NCBI GenBank assembly: GCA_013824485.1
Contig: PNNY01000006.1
Span: forward strand, 1-38,460
Source: Sideroxydans sp.
GTDB taxonomy: Bacteria; Pseudomonadota; Gammaproteobacteria; Burkholderiales; Gallionellaceae
Direction of reading: 5' to 3'
Length of the DNA stretch: 38,460 bases
Position numbers and translations under genes: made by a program. Below, in pieces: positions 7,481-15,136 of the stretch (the first letter of the stretch is position 1; every line of letters starts with the position of its first letter). The notes below the pieces were generated by a model. That model did not search any database and was not told where the DNA came from. It was given only the letters and a program-made list of their open reading frames with translations.

Positions 7481-8305
7481 ATGGCAAACCAACCCGAGAT
7501 CACCAACATGGCCCTGTTCTGCGATTTCGAGAACGTGGCGCTGGGCGTGCGTGATGCCAAGTACGCACAATTCGATATCAAGAAAGTGCTGGAACGCCTG
7601 CTGCTGAAAGGCGGCATTGTCGTCAAAAAAGCCTATTGCGACTGGGAGCGCTACAAAGAATTCAAGGCGACCATGCACGAGGCCGCGTTTGAATTAATCG
7701 AGATCCCGCACGTAAGACAAAGCGGCAAAAATTCCGCCGACATCCGCATGGTCGTCGATGCACTCGACCTTTGCTACACCAAAGCCCACATCGACACCTT
7801 CGTCATCATCAGTGGCGATTCCGATTTCTCACCGCTGGTTTCCAAGCTGCGCGAGAACAATAAATACGTCATCGGCATCGGAGTGAAAGATTCGACCTCA
7901 GATCTGCTGAGTGCCAACTGCGACGAATTCATCTTCTACGACGACCTCGTGCGCGTGCAAGAAGCCAAGAAGAAACAGGCCGCCAAGAAAGCGCCCGCCA
8001 AAGCGAAGGCTGAAATTTCGAAGCCGACTGCTGCGAAAAGCGAGGAAGACAAAAAACAAGAAGCCATGGATTTCCTCGTTGAGACGGTCGAGGGCCTCAT
8101 CTCCGAGCGCGGCTCGGACGAGAAACTCTGGGGCTCCATGGTCAAGCCCACCATGCAACGGCGCCGTCCCGGTTTCAACGAATCCTATTACGGCTATCGT
8201 TCCTTCCGTGAGCTGGTGGAAGATGCGCAGAAGCACAAGCTGGTCGTGCTGGTGAAGGATGAAAAGTCAGGGCAGTATACGATTCGGTTGTCGGTGACGG
8301 AGTAA
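7481..8305 (+). CDS. NYN (PIN-like) nuclease with C-terminal OST-HTH/LOTUS domain
   Basis: This 274-residue protein is a probable endoribonuclease with an RNA-binding tail. The NYN domain (residues about 8-165) keeps the acidic active-site residues D15 (CDFEN), D87 (SADIRMVVD) and D113/D115 (SGDSDF). A basic Lys/Ala-rich linker (about 168-195) leads to an OST-HTH/LOTUS domain (about 200-272; YGYRSFRELVEDA), a fold known to bind RNA. ATG 7481 has a strong GGAGGT upstream. The stop codon TAA overlaps the ATG of the AbiV-family gene by one base, so translation is probably coupled. The physiological target is unknown; proteins of this layout are widespread in proteobacteria and many are probably housekeeping. 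Confidence 0.88.
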   Translation: MANQPEITNMALFCDFENVALGVRDAKYAQFDIKKVLERLLLKGGIVVKKAYCDWERYKEFKATMHEAAFELIEIPHVRQSGKNSADIRMVVDALDLCYTKAHIDTFVIISGDSDFSPLVSKLRENNKYVIGIGVKDSTSDLLSANCDEFIFYDDLVRVQEAKKKQAAKKAPAKAKAEISKPTAAKSEEDKKQEAMDFLVETVEGLISERGSDEKLWGSMVKPTMQRRRPGFNESYYGYRSFRELVEDAQKHKLVVLVKDEKSGQYTIRLSVTE

Positions 8306-8958
8306 TGAAAAAGGAAGGTATCTCAAGATATAAGCTGCTTCGGATTGCAGCAGAATCACTTAGAAACTCCTTGCGATTGCATTTCGATTCTGTGTTTCTG
8401 TTTGAGAATGGATCGTATCCATCTGCTTTCCAGTTATCGGTGTTGTCTTTAGAGGAATTCGCAAAAGCTAAATGGATTGAGCATTATGTTTGGACGGCGG
8501 AAACCAACGAAGGTTACCCAGACCAAGAATTTGAGCAAAGTTGGTTGAAGCTGCTTTATCAGCATCCCGAAAAACAAATGGCATTTATAGGTAGAGAGAT
8601 ATTCGAATACTCACCCAAATTTGCGGCTTTCATCAAAAAGCGTGGGCTGGAAGAGAAGAAGCAACATTCTGTTTATGTAGGATTATCTAGGTTGAAGGGA
8701 GCGGTAGATACGACAAGCCGCATTTCAACACCGGCTAAAATCAAGAAAAAAGATGCAATGCAAATGATTTCCTTGGTTGGATCTGAGTTCCTTGAAATCT
8801 GCCAGCGAATAGAACTCGAAGAAAGCTATTTCAGTATTGAGCAAATGGACGAGATTTTTGATTACAAAATATATCGCAATTTGCTTAAGTGGCCGTATAG
8901 AACTGGACTTAAGTCCAAGCGATGGTCGAAGGTGTGGTTTGACCGAATAGGCGATTAA
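8305..8958 (+). CDS. AbiV-family (HEPN) abortive-infection-like protein
   Basis: This 217-residue protein resembles AbiV, a phage-resistance protein first described in Lactococcus, assigned to the HEPN superfamily. The diagnostic stretch is the helical pattern around residues 39-58: YPSAFQLSVLSLEEFAK, with the paired Glu50/Glu51 and a Lys as in the family's A-x-x-LA-x-LA-x-EE-x-x-K core. A second conserved-looking block is KKQHSVYVGL. The mapping to a catalytic HEPN R-x-H motif is not clean. The ATG overlaps the preceding NYN stop (TAATG). The gene is visibly richer in A and T than hemG, the NYN gene or argS, which suggests transfer. Anti-phage function is inference from the family. Confidence 0.75.
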   Translation: MKKEGISRYKLLRIAAESLRNSLRLHFDSVFLFENGSYPSAFQLSVLSLEEFAKAKWIEHYVWTAETNEGYPDQEFEQSWLKLLYQHPEKQMAFIGREIFEYSPKFAAFIKKRGLEEKKQHSVYVGLSRLKGAVDTTSRISTPAKIKKKDAMQMISLVGSEFLEICQRIELEESYFSIEQMDEIFDYKIYRNLLKWPYRTGLKSKRWSKVWFDRIGD

Positions 8959-8983
8959 GTTGCCATTCTTCAAATGCTATAAT
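8955..8983 (+). promoter_or_regulatory. Probable argS promoter with extended -10
   Basis: A perfect TATAAT (8978-8983) is preceded by TGC, making an extended -10. A weak -35 (TTAAGT, 8955-8960) sits 17 bases upstream and overlaps the stop codon of the AbiV-family gene. It is placed to drive argS and the genes after it. Confidence 0.6.
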
Positions 8984-8998
8984 CCGCGCCTCTTTTGG

Positions 8999-9049
8999 GC
9001 GGGTAGAAAGCACCCGCTCCCCCACTGCAACCCTCCCGCAGAGGGAGGG
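8999..9049 (+). other. Two consecutive hairpins in the argS leader
   Basis: GCGGGT (8999-9004) pairs with ACCCGC (9012-9017), and CCCTCCC (9031-9037) pairs with GGGAGGG (9043-9049). Both lie between the predicted promoter and ATG 9098, so they would be in the 5' untranslated leader. There is no T-run after the second, so classical attenuation is not evident; a structural or repeat origin is possible. Confidence 0.45.
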
Positions 9050-9097
9050 GGCAATCGAATCGCTAGGCGATGATTATTTTTACTCTGGTGCTGTTTC

Positions 9098-10774
9098 ATG
9101 TCCGCTGTCCTCAATTTCAAATCTCATTTAGCTGAATCTTTCGCGCACGCTTTGCGCGAGGTCGCACCTGATTTCGTCGGTGCGACCATTCTCATCGAGC
9201 GCCCCAAGCAAGCTTCGCATGGCGATTACGCTTGCAATCTGGCGATGCAGTTGGCGAAACCTTTGCGCAAATCACCGCGCGACATCGCCAACGCTTTGAT
9301 CGCCGCATTGCCGAAATCAGATGTGGTGGAAAAGGTGGAGATCGCGGGCGCGGGTTTCATCAATGTGTTCATCACTAAAGCAGCGAAACAAGAAGTGGTG
9401 CGCGGCGTATTGCAAGCGACAACTAACTTTGGTCGCGTCAATACGGGTGCGGGTAAGAAAGTGGGCGTGGAGTTCGTCTCAGCTAATCCAACAGGCCCGC
9501 TCCATGTGGGACACGGTCGTGGTGCAGCGGTGGGCGATTGTCTGTGTAGCGTGTTGGATGCCGCAGGCTGGGATGTGACGCGCGAGTTTTACTACAACGA
9601 TGCAGGTGTACAGATCGACAATCTCACTTTGTCGGTGCAACTGCGCTGCAAGGGTGTCACGCCTGACGATGCTTCTTGGCCAGAGTCCGGCTATCGCGGC
9701 GACTACATCGCTGATGTGGCGCGCGCTTATCTGGCGAAAGAGACCATCGTCTCTAGCGACCAGAACATCACAGGCAAAGGTGATGTGAACGATGCAGAAG
9801 CGATCCGTCATTTTGCTGTGGCCTATCTGCGCCGCGAACAAGATCTGGACCTGCGCGCGTTTGGTGTGGAGTTCGATGTGTTCTCTTTGGAGTCCGCGCT
9901 CTACACCGAAGGCAAAGTGGAAGCGACTGTACAGAAGCTCATCGCCAGCGGCCACACTTACGAACAAGAGGGCGCGCTATGGTTGCGCACCACTGACTTC
10001 GGCGACGACAAAGACCGCGTGATGCGCAAGACGGATGGCGGCTATACCTACTTCGTGCCAGACGTCGCCTACCATTTGGAAAAATGGAAACGCGGCTTCG
10101 TGCGCGTCATCAACGAGCAAGGTTCTGATCACCACAGCACCATCACGCGTGTACGCGCGGGTCTGCAAGCCTTGAACGAAGGTATCCCCAAAGGTTGGCC
10201 CGACTACGTGCTGCACCAGATGGTGACCGTGTTGAAGAACGGCGAAGAGGTGAAGATCTCCAAGCGGGCGGGTAGCTACGTCACCCTGCGTGATCTCATC
10301 GACGAGGTGGGGTGCGACGCGACGCGTTACTTCCTCGCTGCGCGCCATCCTGATTCGCAACTGGTGTTCGACATCGATCTGGCCAAATCGCAGAGCAACG
10401 ACAATCCCGTTTACTACATCCAATACGCACATGCGCGTATCAGCACCGTGTTGGGACAGTGGGGCGGTGAACACGCTGCGCTATTGAATGCCGACGTGAG
10501 CATCTTGGATAGCGAGTACGAGACAGCGTTGCTGCAACGTATGATCGATTACCCACAAGTGATTGAGACGGCGGCAGAAGACCTTGCGCCGCATCTGGTC
10601 GCCTTCTACCTCAAAGAGTTGGCGGCCGATTTCCACAGCTATTACAATGCTTCGCGCTTCTTGGTCGAGGACGAAAAGATCAAGCTGGCACGGTTGGCAT
10701 TGATCGCCGCCGTGGCGCAAACGATTAAGAATGGTTTGGCATTGTTGGGCGTCAGTGCGCCAGACAAGATGTAA
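9098..10774 (+). CDS. argS: Arginyl-tRNA synthetase
   Basis: This cytosolic class I synthetase charges tRNA-Arg. At 558 residues it is close to the bacterial norm (about 560 to 580). The N-terminal tRNA-recognition domain ([16 protein letters not shown]) is followed by the HIGH-type motif H136-V-G-H in [15 protein letters not shown]. The KMSKS-type loop is K386-I-S-K, followed by RAG. The C-terminal helical anticodon-binding domain is intact. It is the first gene of a plus-strand run (SPOR protein, dsbA, SDR, rquA) with gaps of 18, 16, 0 and 2 bases. The start ATG 9098 fits family N-termini. Confidence 0.97.
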   Translation: MSAVLNFKSHLAESFAHALREVAPDFVGATILIERPKQASHGDYACNLAMQLAKPLRKSPRDIANALIAALPKSDVVEKVEIAGAGFINVFITKAAKQEVVRGVLQATTNFGRVNTGAGKKVGVEFVSANPTGPLHVGHGRGAAVGDCLCSVLDAAGWDVTREFYYNDAGVQIDNLTLSVQLRCKGVTPDDASWPESGYRGDYIADVARAYLAKETIVSSDQNITGKGDVNDAEAIRHFAVAYLRREQDLDLRAFGVEFDVFSLESALYTEGKVEATVQKLIASGHTYEQEGALWLRTTDFGDDKDRVMRKTDGGYTYFVPDVAYHLEKWKRGFVRVINEQGSDHHSTITRVRAGLQALNEGIPKGWPDYVLHQMVTVLKNGEEVKISKRAGSYVTLRDLIDEVGCDATRYFLAARHPDSQLVFDIDLAKSQSNDNPVYYIQYAHARISTVLGQWGGEHAALLNADVSILDSEYETALLQRMIDYPQVIETAAEDLAPHLVAFYLKELAADFHSYYNASRFLVEDEKIKLARLALIAAVAQTIKNGLALLGVSAPDKM

Positions 10775-10792
10775 TTTCAAGAAGGAATAATC

Positions 10793-11389
10793 ATGGCTAA
10801 AGCAGGCAACACAGGTAGTGGCGGCGGGTCTCCTAAATCCAAGGTGATGGCAGGGCTGGTCGTTGGTGTCGTGCTAGGCGTTGCGTTCGCCGGCTTCGTC
10901 GCTTGGTACGTGCTGGCAAAGAATCCTGCCTCCTTCACTAATAAAGAACTGCGTGAGCCGCCAAAGGTGGTGCCGCAAGTAGTGCCGGCACCAGTGAGCG
11001 CCCCAGTCGCCGCTTCAAGCGTAGGCACAACCTCAAAATTCGAGTTCTACAAAGAGTTGCCAGACAAACCCGAAGGCAGTGCGACCAAGCAAGTGGTCAC
11101 CAAGCCGCAAGCACCGGTCGTCAACCCGCCAGCCAAAGCAGCCGTTGATAGCGCGCTGTATCTCGTCCAAGCAGGCTCATTTCAAAATGCTGACGATGCA
11201 GAGAAACTAAAAGCGAAGTTGGCACTCGTAGGCATGGAAGCCAGCGTGCAGAAAGCTGATATTCCAGGTAAGGGCGTGTTTCATCGTGTGCGTCTTGGTC
11301 CTTACAAAGGAATGACCGAAGCGAATGCGACCATCGCCAATTTGAAACAGAACGGCATCAGCAACGCCACTGCGTTGCATGCTCAGTGA
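10793..11389 (+). CDS. SPOR-domain membrane protein, FtsN-like
   Basis: This 198-residue bitopic protein probably binds denuded septal peptidoglycan during division. A short cytosolic N-terminus leads to one membrane helix (about residues 20-40; GLVVGVVLGVAFAGFVAWYV), then a Pro/Val/Ala-rich periplasmic linker (about 55-115), then a SPOR domain (about 118-196; YLVQAGSFQNADDAE, with RVRLGPY). The layout is that of FtsN, but sequence outside SPOR is too variable to assign the symbol. ATG 10793 follows AAGAAGGAA. A SPOR gene between argS and dsbA is a recurring betaproteobacterial arrangement. Confidence 0.85.
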   Translation: MAKAGNTGSGGGSPKSKVMAGLVVGVVLGVAFAGFVAWYVLAKNPASFTNKELREPPKVVPQVVPAPVSAPVAASSVGTTSKFEFYKELPDKPEGSATKQVVTKPQAPVVNPPAKAAVDSALYLVQAGSFQNADDAEKLKAKLALVGMEASVQKADIPGKGVFHRVRLGPYKGMTEANATIANLKQNGISNATALHAQ

Positions 11390-11405
11390 TCTACAGGAGA
11401 TAAGG

Positions 11406-12035
11406 ATGAAACTGTTTGCTAAGTTCTTCGCAGTCGTCGTGTTGTTGTTCGCCACACAGGCGCAAGCCGAAGTGGTCGCAGGCCGTGATTACAAATTACT
11501 GAATCCAGGACAGCCCACCAGTAGCGGTAGCAAAGTCGAAGTATTGGAGTTCTTCTTCTACGGCTGTTCGCATTGCTATCACCTGCACGGCCCATTGAGC
11601 AAATGGGAAGAGAAGCTGCCCAAAGATGTGAGCCTTCAAATGGTGCCTGTCATCTTCCGTGATTCATGGGAGCCGATGGCGCGCACTTTCTACGCGCTGG
11701 AATCCATCGGTCAGCGTGAGAAGTTGCACAACGATCTGTTCGAAGCATGGAACGTCTACAACACAGATTTGAGCGATGCAGGAAAGATCACTGACTTCGT
11801 GGCAAAGCGCGGCGTGGATAAATCGAAATTCACTGCGGCGTACAACTCTTTCTCTTTGCAAAGCAAAGTCGCACGTAGCAACCAGATGGTTCAAGCGTTC
11901 GGCATCCGTGGTACACCCACGATCGCCGTCGATGGTAAATACATCATCACGGGTCTTGAGCCAGCAGACACTATTCGCGTGCTGGACGAAGTCATCAAGA
12001 TTGCACGCAAGGAACGTCAAGCGAACAAGCACTGA
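11406..12035 (+). CDS. dsbA: Thiol:disulfide interchange protein DsbA
   Basis: This periplasmic oxidase introduces disulfide bonds in exported proteins; it acts in the compartment where c-type cytochromes mature. A signal peptide ends near AQA (about residue 19). The thioredoxin fold carries the active site C54-S-H-C57 in FYGCSHCY (more often CPHC), and the cis-Pro loop is present (RGTPTIAVD). Length is 209 residues. The start is ATG 11406, with GGAG and AAGG upstream; an in-frame start at 11379 would place eight polar residues before the signal sequence. The stop overlaps the next start (TGATG). Confidence 0.94.
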   Translation: MKLFAKFFAVVVLLFATQAQAEVVAGRDYKLLNPGQPTSSGSKVEVLEFFFYGCSHCYHLHGPLSKWEEKLPKDVSLQMVPVIFRDSWEPMARTFYALESIGQREKLHNDLFEAWNVYNTDLSDAGKITDFVAKRGVDKSKFTAAYNSFSLQSKVARSNQMVQAFGIRGTPTIAVDGKYIITGLEPADTIRVLDEVIKIARKERQANKH

Positions 12036-12799
12036 TGCGTGTTGTTGTCAGTGGCGCGTCGAGTGGCATCGGTCTAGCCCTCACGCGCCATTATCTTGAG
12101 CGCGGCGCATCCGTCGCCGCCTTCGCCCGCCGTGGCGAACTGTTGCAAACCCTCGCTACTGAATTTCCAGATCAAGTCCATTGCTACACGCTCGATGTGC
12201 GTGACGCGTCTGCCATCCAACACGCCGCACAAGATTTTGTTCAGAAGGTCGGCGTGCCCGACATCGTCATCGCCAACGCAGGCGTGAGTGTCGGCACACT
12301 TACCGAAGATGCGGAAGACCTATACGCATTCAAGCAAGTGATGGACATCAACGTATTGGGCATGGTGCAGACCTTTCAACCTTTTGTGCATGCCATGACA
12401 CAAGCCAAGTGTGGAGCGCTCGTCGGCATCGCCAGTGTCGCAGGCTTCCGTGGCCTGCCCGGTGCTAGTGCCTACTCGGCGTCTAAGGCCGCCGCTATCT
12501 CTTATCTGGAATCATTGCGTGTCGAGTTGCGTGGCAGTGGAGTGAAGGTCGTCACCATCGCGCCGGGTTACATCAAGACGCCGATGACGGACATCAACCC
12601 CTATCCCATGCCCTTCATCCTCGCGCCAGAAGTGGCGGCGCAACGCATGGCGCGCGTCATCGAACGAGGTTGTTCGTTCGCCGTCGTGCCGTGGCAGATG
12701 GGTATCGTGGGTTGGGTGATGAGACGATTGCCGAATTGGCTGTATGACCGACTCTTCGCCAACGCGCCGCACAAGCCGCGCGGCTTACTGAAGAGATAG
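12035..12799 (+). CDS. Short-chain dehydrogenase/reductase, substrate unknown
   Basis: This 254-residue SDR of the classical type has cofactor motif SGASSGIG (residues 6-13), the NAG motif (IANAGVS), catalytic Ser134, Tyr147 and Lys151 (YSASK), and PG after the active site (APGYIKTPM). The C-terminal 60 residues are hydrophobic and basic (WQMGIVGWVMRRLPNWLYDR), suggesting membrane association. The ATG overlaps the dsbA stop, and rquA begins two bases after its stop. The tight pairing with rquA makes a quinone- or lipid-related substrate possible, but nothing in the sequence proves this. Confidence 0.85.
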   Translation: MRVVVSGASSGIGLALTRHYLERGASVAAFARRGELLQTLATEFPDQVHCYTLDVRDASAIQHAAQDFVQKVGVPDIVIANAGVSVGTLTEDAEDLYAFKQVMDINVLGMVQTFQPFVHAMTQAKCGALVGIASVAGFRGLPGASAYSASKAAAISYLESLRVELRGSGVKVVTIAPGYIKTPMTDINPYPMPFILAPEVAAQRMARVIERGCSFAVVPWQMGIVGWVMRRLPNWLYDRLFANAPHKPRGLLKR

Positions 12800-12801
12800 C
12801 G

Positions 12802-13524
12802 ATGGCGATCTACAAACGATTCCAACACGGCGGCGTTCCGGAATATCTGGCGCGACATTATTGGTGGGCCTATCTGTGGCGCAGAAGCATCTGGTTCTTC
12901 GATCACCAGCCCATCATCAACGCCATCCTGTTCGGCCAATACGAGAAGTTGATGCAAAAGACGCTCGCCCATGTGGAGCGCAAATCTGGGGCGAAGCTAC
13001 TGCAACTTACTTGTGTCTACGGCAAGCTCACAACGTCGCTAGTGCATCACACCGATAATGAAGTACATCTATGTGATGTTGCGATAGGTCAGTTGGAATT
13101 GGCGCGCGGCAAGACGATGGATGTGGCAGATCGTTGTTTGCTCACACGCATGAATGCCGAATCGTTGGGTTACGCCAATGACTCGTTCGACCAAGTGATC
13201 CTGTTCTTCCTCTTCCACGAACTACCACCTGAAGCACGGCAAAATGTGTACGACGAGATCGCGCGCGTGGTGAAACGAGGTGGCTCGGTACTCATCACCG
13301 AATACGGCGATACTCCGCGCGGACACCTGTTGTATCGCTTCTGGCTCACGCGTTTCATCATTGGTTATCTAGAGCCTTTCCTGCCCGGATTCTGGCAGGA
13401 GGATGTGACGGGGAAATTGAGTTCTGCGTTACAACGCCAACGAAAAACGTTGGCGGATGAGCCACAAGTCGAACATTGCTTTGTGGATTTTTATCGAGTG
13501 ATGAGGTTCGATGTGAATCAATAA
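12802..13524 (+). CDS. rquA: Rhodoquinone biosynthesis protein RquA
   Basis: RquA converts ubiquinone to rhodoquinone, replacing a ring methoxy group by an amino group; S-adenosylmethionine is reported as the amino donor. The 240-residue protein has a class I methyltransferase-like fold with the features that set RquA apart. These are an N-terminal block VPEYLARHYWWAY (residues 12-24), a degenerate cofactor motif LTCVYG (69-74) in place of the Gly-rich loop, and FFLFHELP (135-142). The membrane-proximal C-terminal half (LTRFIIGYLEPFLPGFW) is also typical. Ordinary ubiquinone or menaquinone methyltransferases lack the YWWAY and VYG features. It is the last gene of the argS run, and the convergent M48 gene ends 18 bases away. 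Rhodoquinone is a low-potential carrier usually tied to fumarate reduction. Confidence 0.88.
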   Translation: MAIYKRFQHGGVPEYLARHYWWAYLWRRSIWFFDHQPIINAILFGQYEKLMQKTLAHVERKSGAKLLQLTCVYGKLTTSLVHHTDNEVHLCDVAIGQLELARGKTMDVADRCLLTRMNAESLGYANDSFDQVILFFLFHELPPEARQNVYDEIARVVKRGGSVLITEYGDTPRGHLLYRFWLTRFIIGYLEPFLPGFWQEDVTGKLSSALQRQRKTLADEPQVEHCFVDFYRVMRFDVNQ

Positions 13525-13542
13525 GGTGCTTTAGTCTAGAGA

Positions 13543-15096
13543 CTACTTGCTCACCGCTGCACTCACGATCTGTACCTGAAACAAAGACAATTCCTGTTCA
13601 GTCTTCACACGCACGCCGCTTACTTGAACATTCCCTTGTTGGTTCGGTGCGATGTTCGATGTGATGAGTAGAGGCTGAGTTTGAGCGACCACGCGACGCG
13701 TAGCTGCATCTAATTGCACGACACGCACTTGCACGTTGCTGACGGTCTCGGCAGTGGGGTTCTCCACCACGGCGTAGAGGTTGCCTCGGGTGTCGGCTTG
13801 CACGCCGCTCAATAGATATTTTCCGGGATTCTTAGGTAAATCTAGGCGCGTGAACTTGGCGGCGGCGAATTGTCCTGCGCTGGAATCTGAGCCTGCTGCC
13901 GCGCCGTAATTCTGCATCGCTGCGTTGATGTCGCCGCGTGACTCGGCCAGTATGCCAAGCAGTGCATGAGCGGGTGCGGTGGGCAGTAGAGAAGTGCTTT
14001 TACTGAGCGCCACTTCGGCTTCGGGATTGCGTCCCAGATTCTTCAGCGCGATGCCGCTTTGTAAATGTGGACGGAAATAATCAGGTTGCATCTGAATGGC
14101 GCGTTCGTAGAAGGGCAGTGCGGCAGCGCTGTTCTTTTGTGTGAGGGAGATGTCGCCCAATAGCTCTTGGAAGCGTGCTTCGCGCGGCTCACCAGCAACC
14201 GCCTTCTTCGCAAGCGTGGTGGCTTTGGTGGTGTCGCCAGTGCTCAGTGCGATGACGCCTTGATCATAAGCGCTGTATGCGGGTCGAGTCGCTTTCAACT
14301 TCCCCACTTTTTTCGCATACACCTCGCGTCCCCATTCACCGCCTTCGCCTAATTCAGCGAGGGTGACTTTGTTGGCGGCGACACGTTCGGGAGAGGGCGG
14401 ATGGCTGGCGAACAAACCTGAGATGAAGTCAGATTGCTTTCCTTCGCTCAATCGAACGAAAGTCTCTTGCAAGGTGACGGCGGCACGTGGATCGTAACCC
14501 GCTCGCTTCATGTAGATCATGCCGTACTTGTCAGATTCAGATTCGGCATCGCGGCCAAATTTGGTGGAGATGAGTTGTGAGCTAAGTTGCGCTGCTCCCA
14601 CGGCCAGATTGGCGTAGCTCTTGTCTTGCGTGTAGATGCCGGTGGCGAGCACCGCACCTTGCAACAACATGCCCGATTCCATGCCTTTTGCGCCGTGACG
14701 CGCCGCAGCATGCACGATCTCATGGCTCAACACGGCAGCGAGTTCTGCCTCACTGTTCAATTCGTACAACAAGCCGCGATTGAAGGCGATCTTGCCGCCG
14801 GGCATCGCCCATGCGTTGGGCACGGAGTCATTCAGTACGACGAATTCATAAGGAAGTTTGCGGTCGGCCACGGCGGCGAGTTTGTTGCCCACACTTTGCA
14901 CGTAGGCGGTCAGCTCGGGGTCGATGATGTAGTCGCCGCCTTGTTGTTGGCGGGCGGGTGCGTAGTTCTGTTGGCCTATCGAGATCTCTTGCGATTCAGA
15001 AACTAACTGTAGCTCGCGCTTGCCAGTGACAGGATTGGTGCCGCAGGCGCTCAGCAATAAAGAAGTGATTACGACTACAAGAATAGAACGCAACAT
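13543..15096 (-). CDS. M48-family metalloprotease lipoprotein with TPR repeats, BepA-like
   Basis: This periplasmic, membrane-anchored zinc protease is likely involved in quality control of outer-membrane proteins. A lipoprotein signal ends at the lipobox LSAC (Cys18). The peptidase M48 domain (about 35-260) has the zinc motif H125-E-I-V-H129 and a downstream ESDKYG stretch that supplies the third ligand. TPR-type helices fill about 270-390 (ATKATTLAKKAV, AALPFYERAIQMQPDY). About 90 residues of beta-rich tail follow (QVRVVQLDAATR). At 517 residues it is slightly longer than E. coli BepA (about 487). Its upstream neighbour on the same strand, gatC-gatA-gatB, ends 40 bases away. Confidence 0.9.
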   Translation of the reverse strand: MLRSILVVVITSLLLSACGTNPVTGKRELQLVSESQEISIGQQNYAPARQQQGGDYIIDPELTAYVQSVGNKLAAVADRKLPYEFVVLNDSVPNAWAMPGGKIAFNRGLLYELNSEAELAAVLSHEIVHAAARHGAKGMESGMLLQGAVLATGIYTQDKSYANLAVGAAQLSSQLISTKFGRDAESESDKYGMIYMKRAGYDPRAAVTLQETFVRLSEGKQSDFISGLFASHPPSPERVAANKVTLAELGEGGEWGREVYAKKVGKLKATRPAYSAYDQGVIALSTGDTTKATTLAKKAVAGEPREARFQELLGDISLTQKNSAAALPFYERAIQMQPDYFRPHLQSGIALKNLGRNPEAEVALSKSTSLLPTAPAHALLGILAESRGDINAAMQNYGAAAGSDSSAGQFAAAKFTRLDLPKNPGKYLLSGVQADTRGNLYAVVENPTAETVSNVQVRVVQLDAATRRVVAQTQPLLITSNIAPNQQGNVQVSGVRVKTEQELSLFQVQIVSAAVSK

Positions 15097-15136
15097 AAGT
15101 TTCCCCTCGAATTGGTGGCGCTGCGCGCGCCGTGAA

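Noticed and set aside
8960-8983. TTGCCA (8960-8965) as the -35 for the TATAAT at 8978
   Set aside because: The spacing is only 12 bases; the extended -10 with a weak -35 at 8955 is more plausible.
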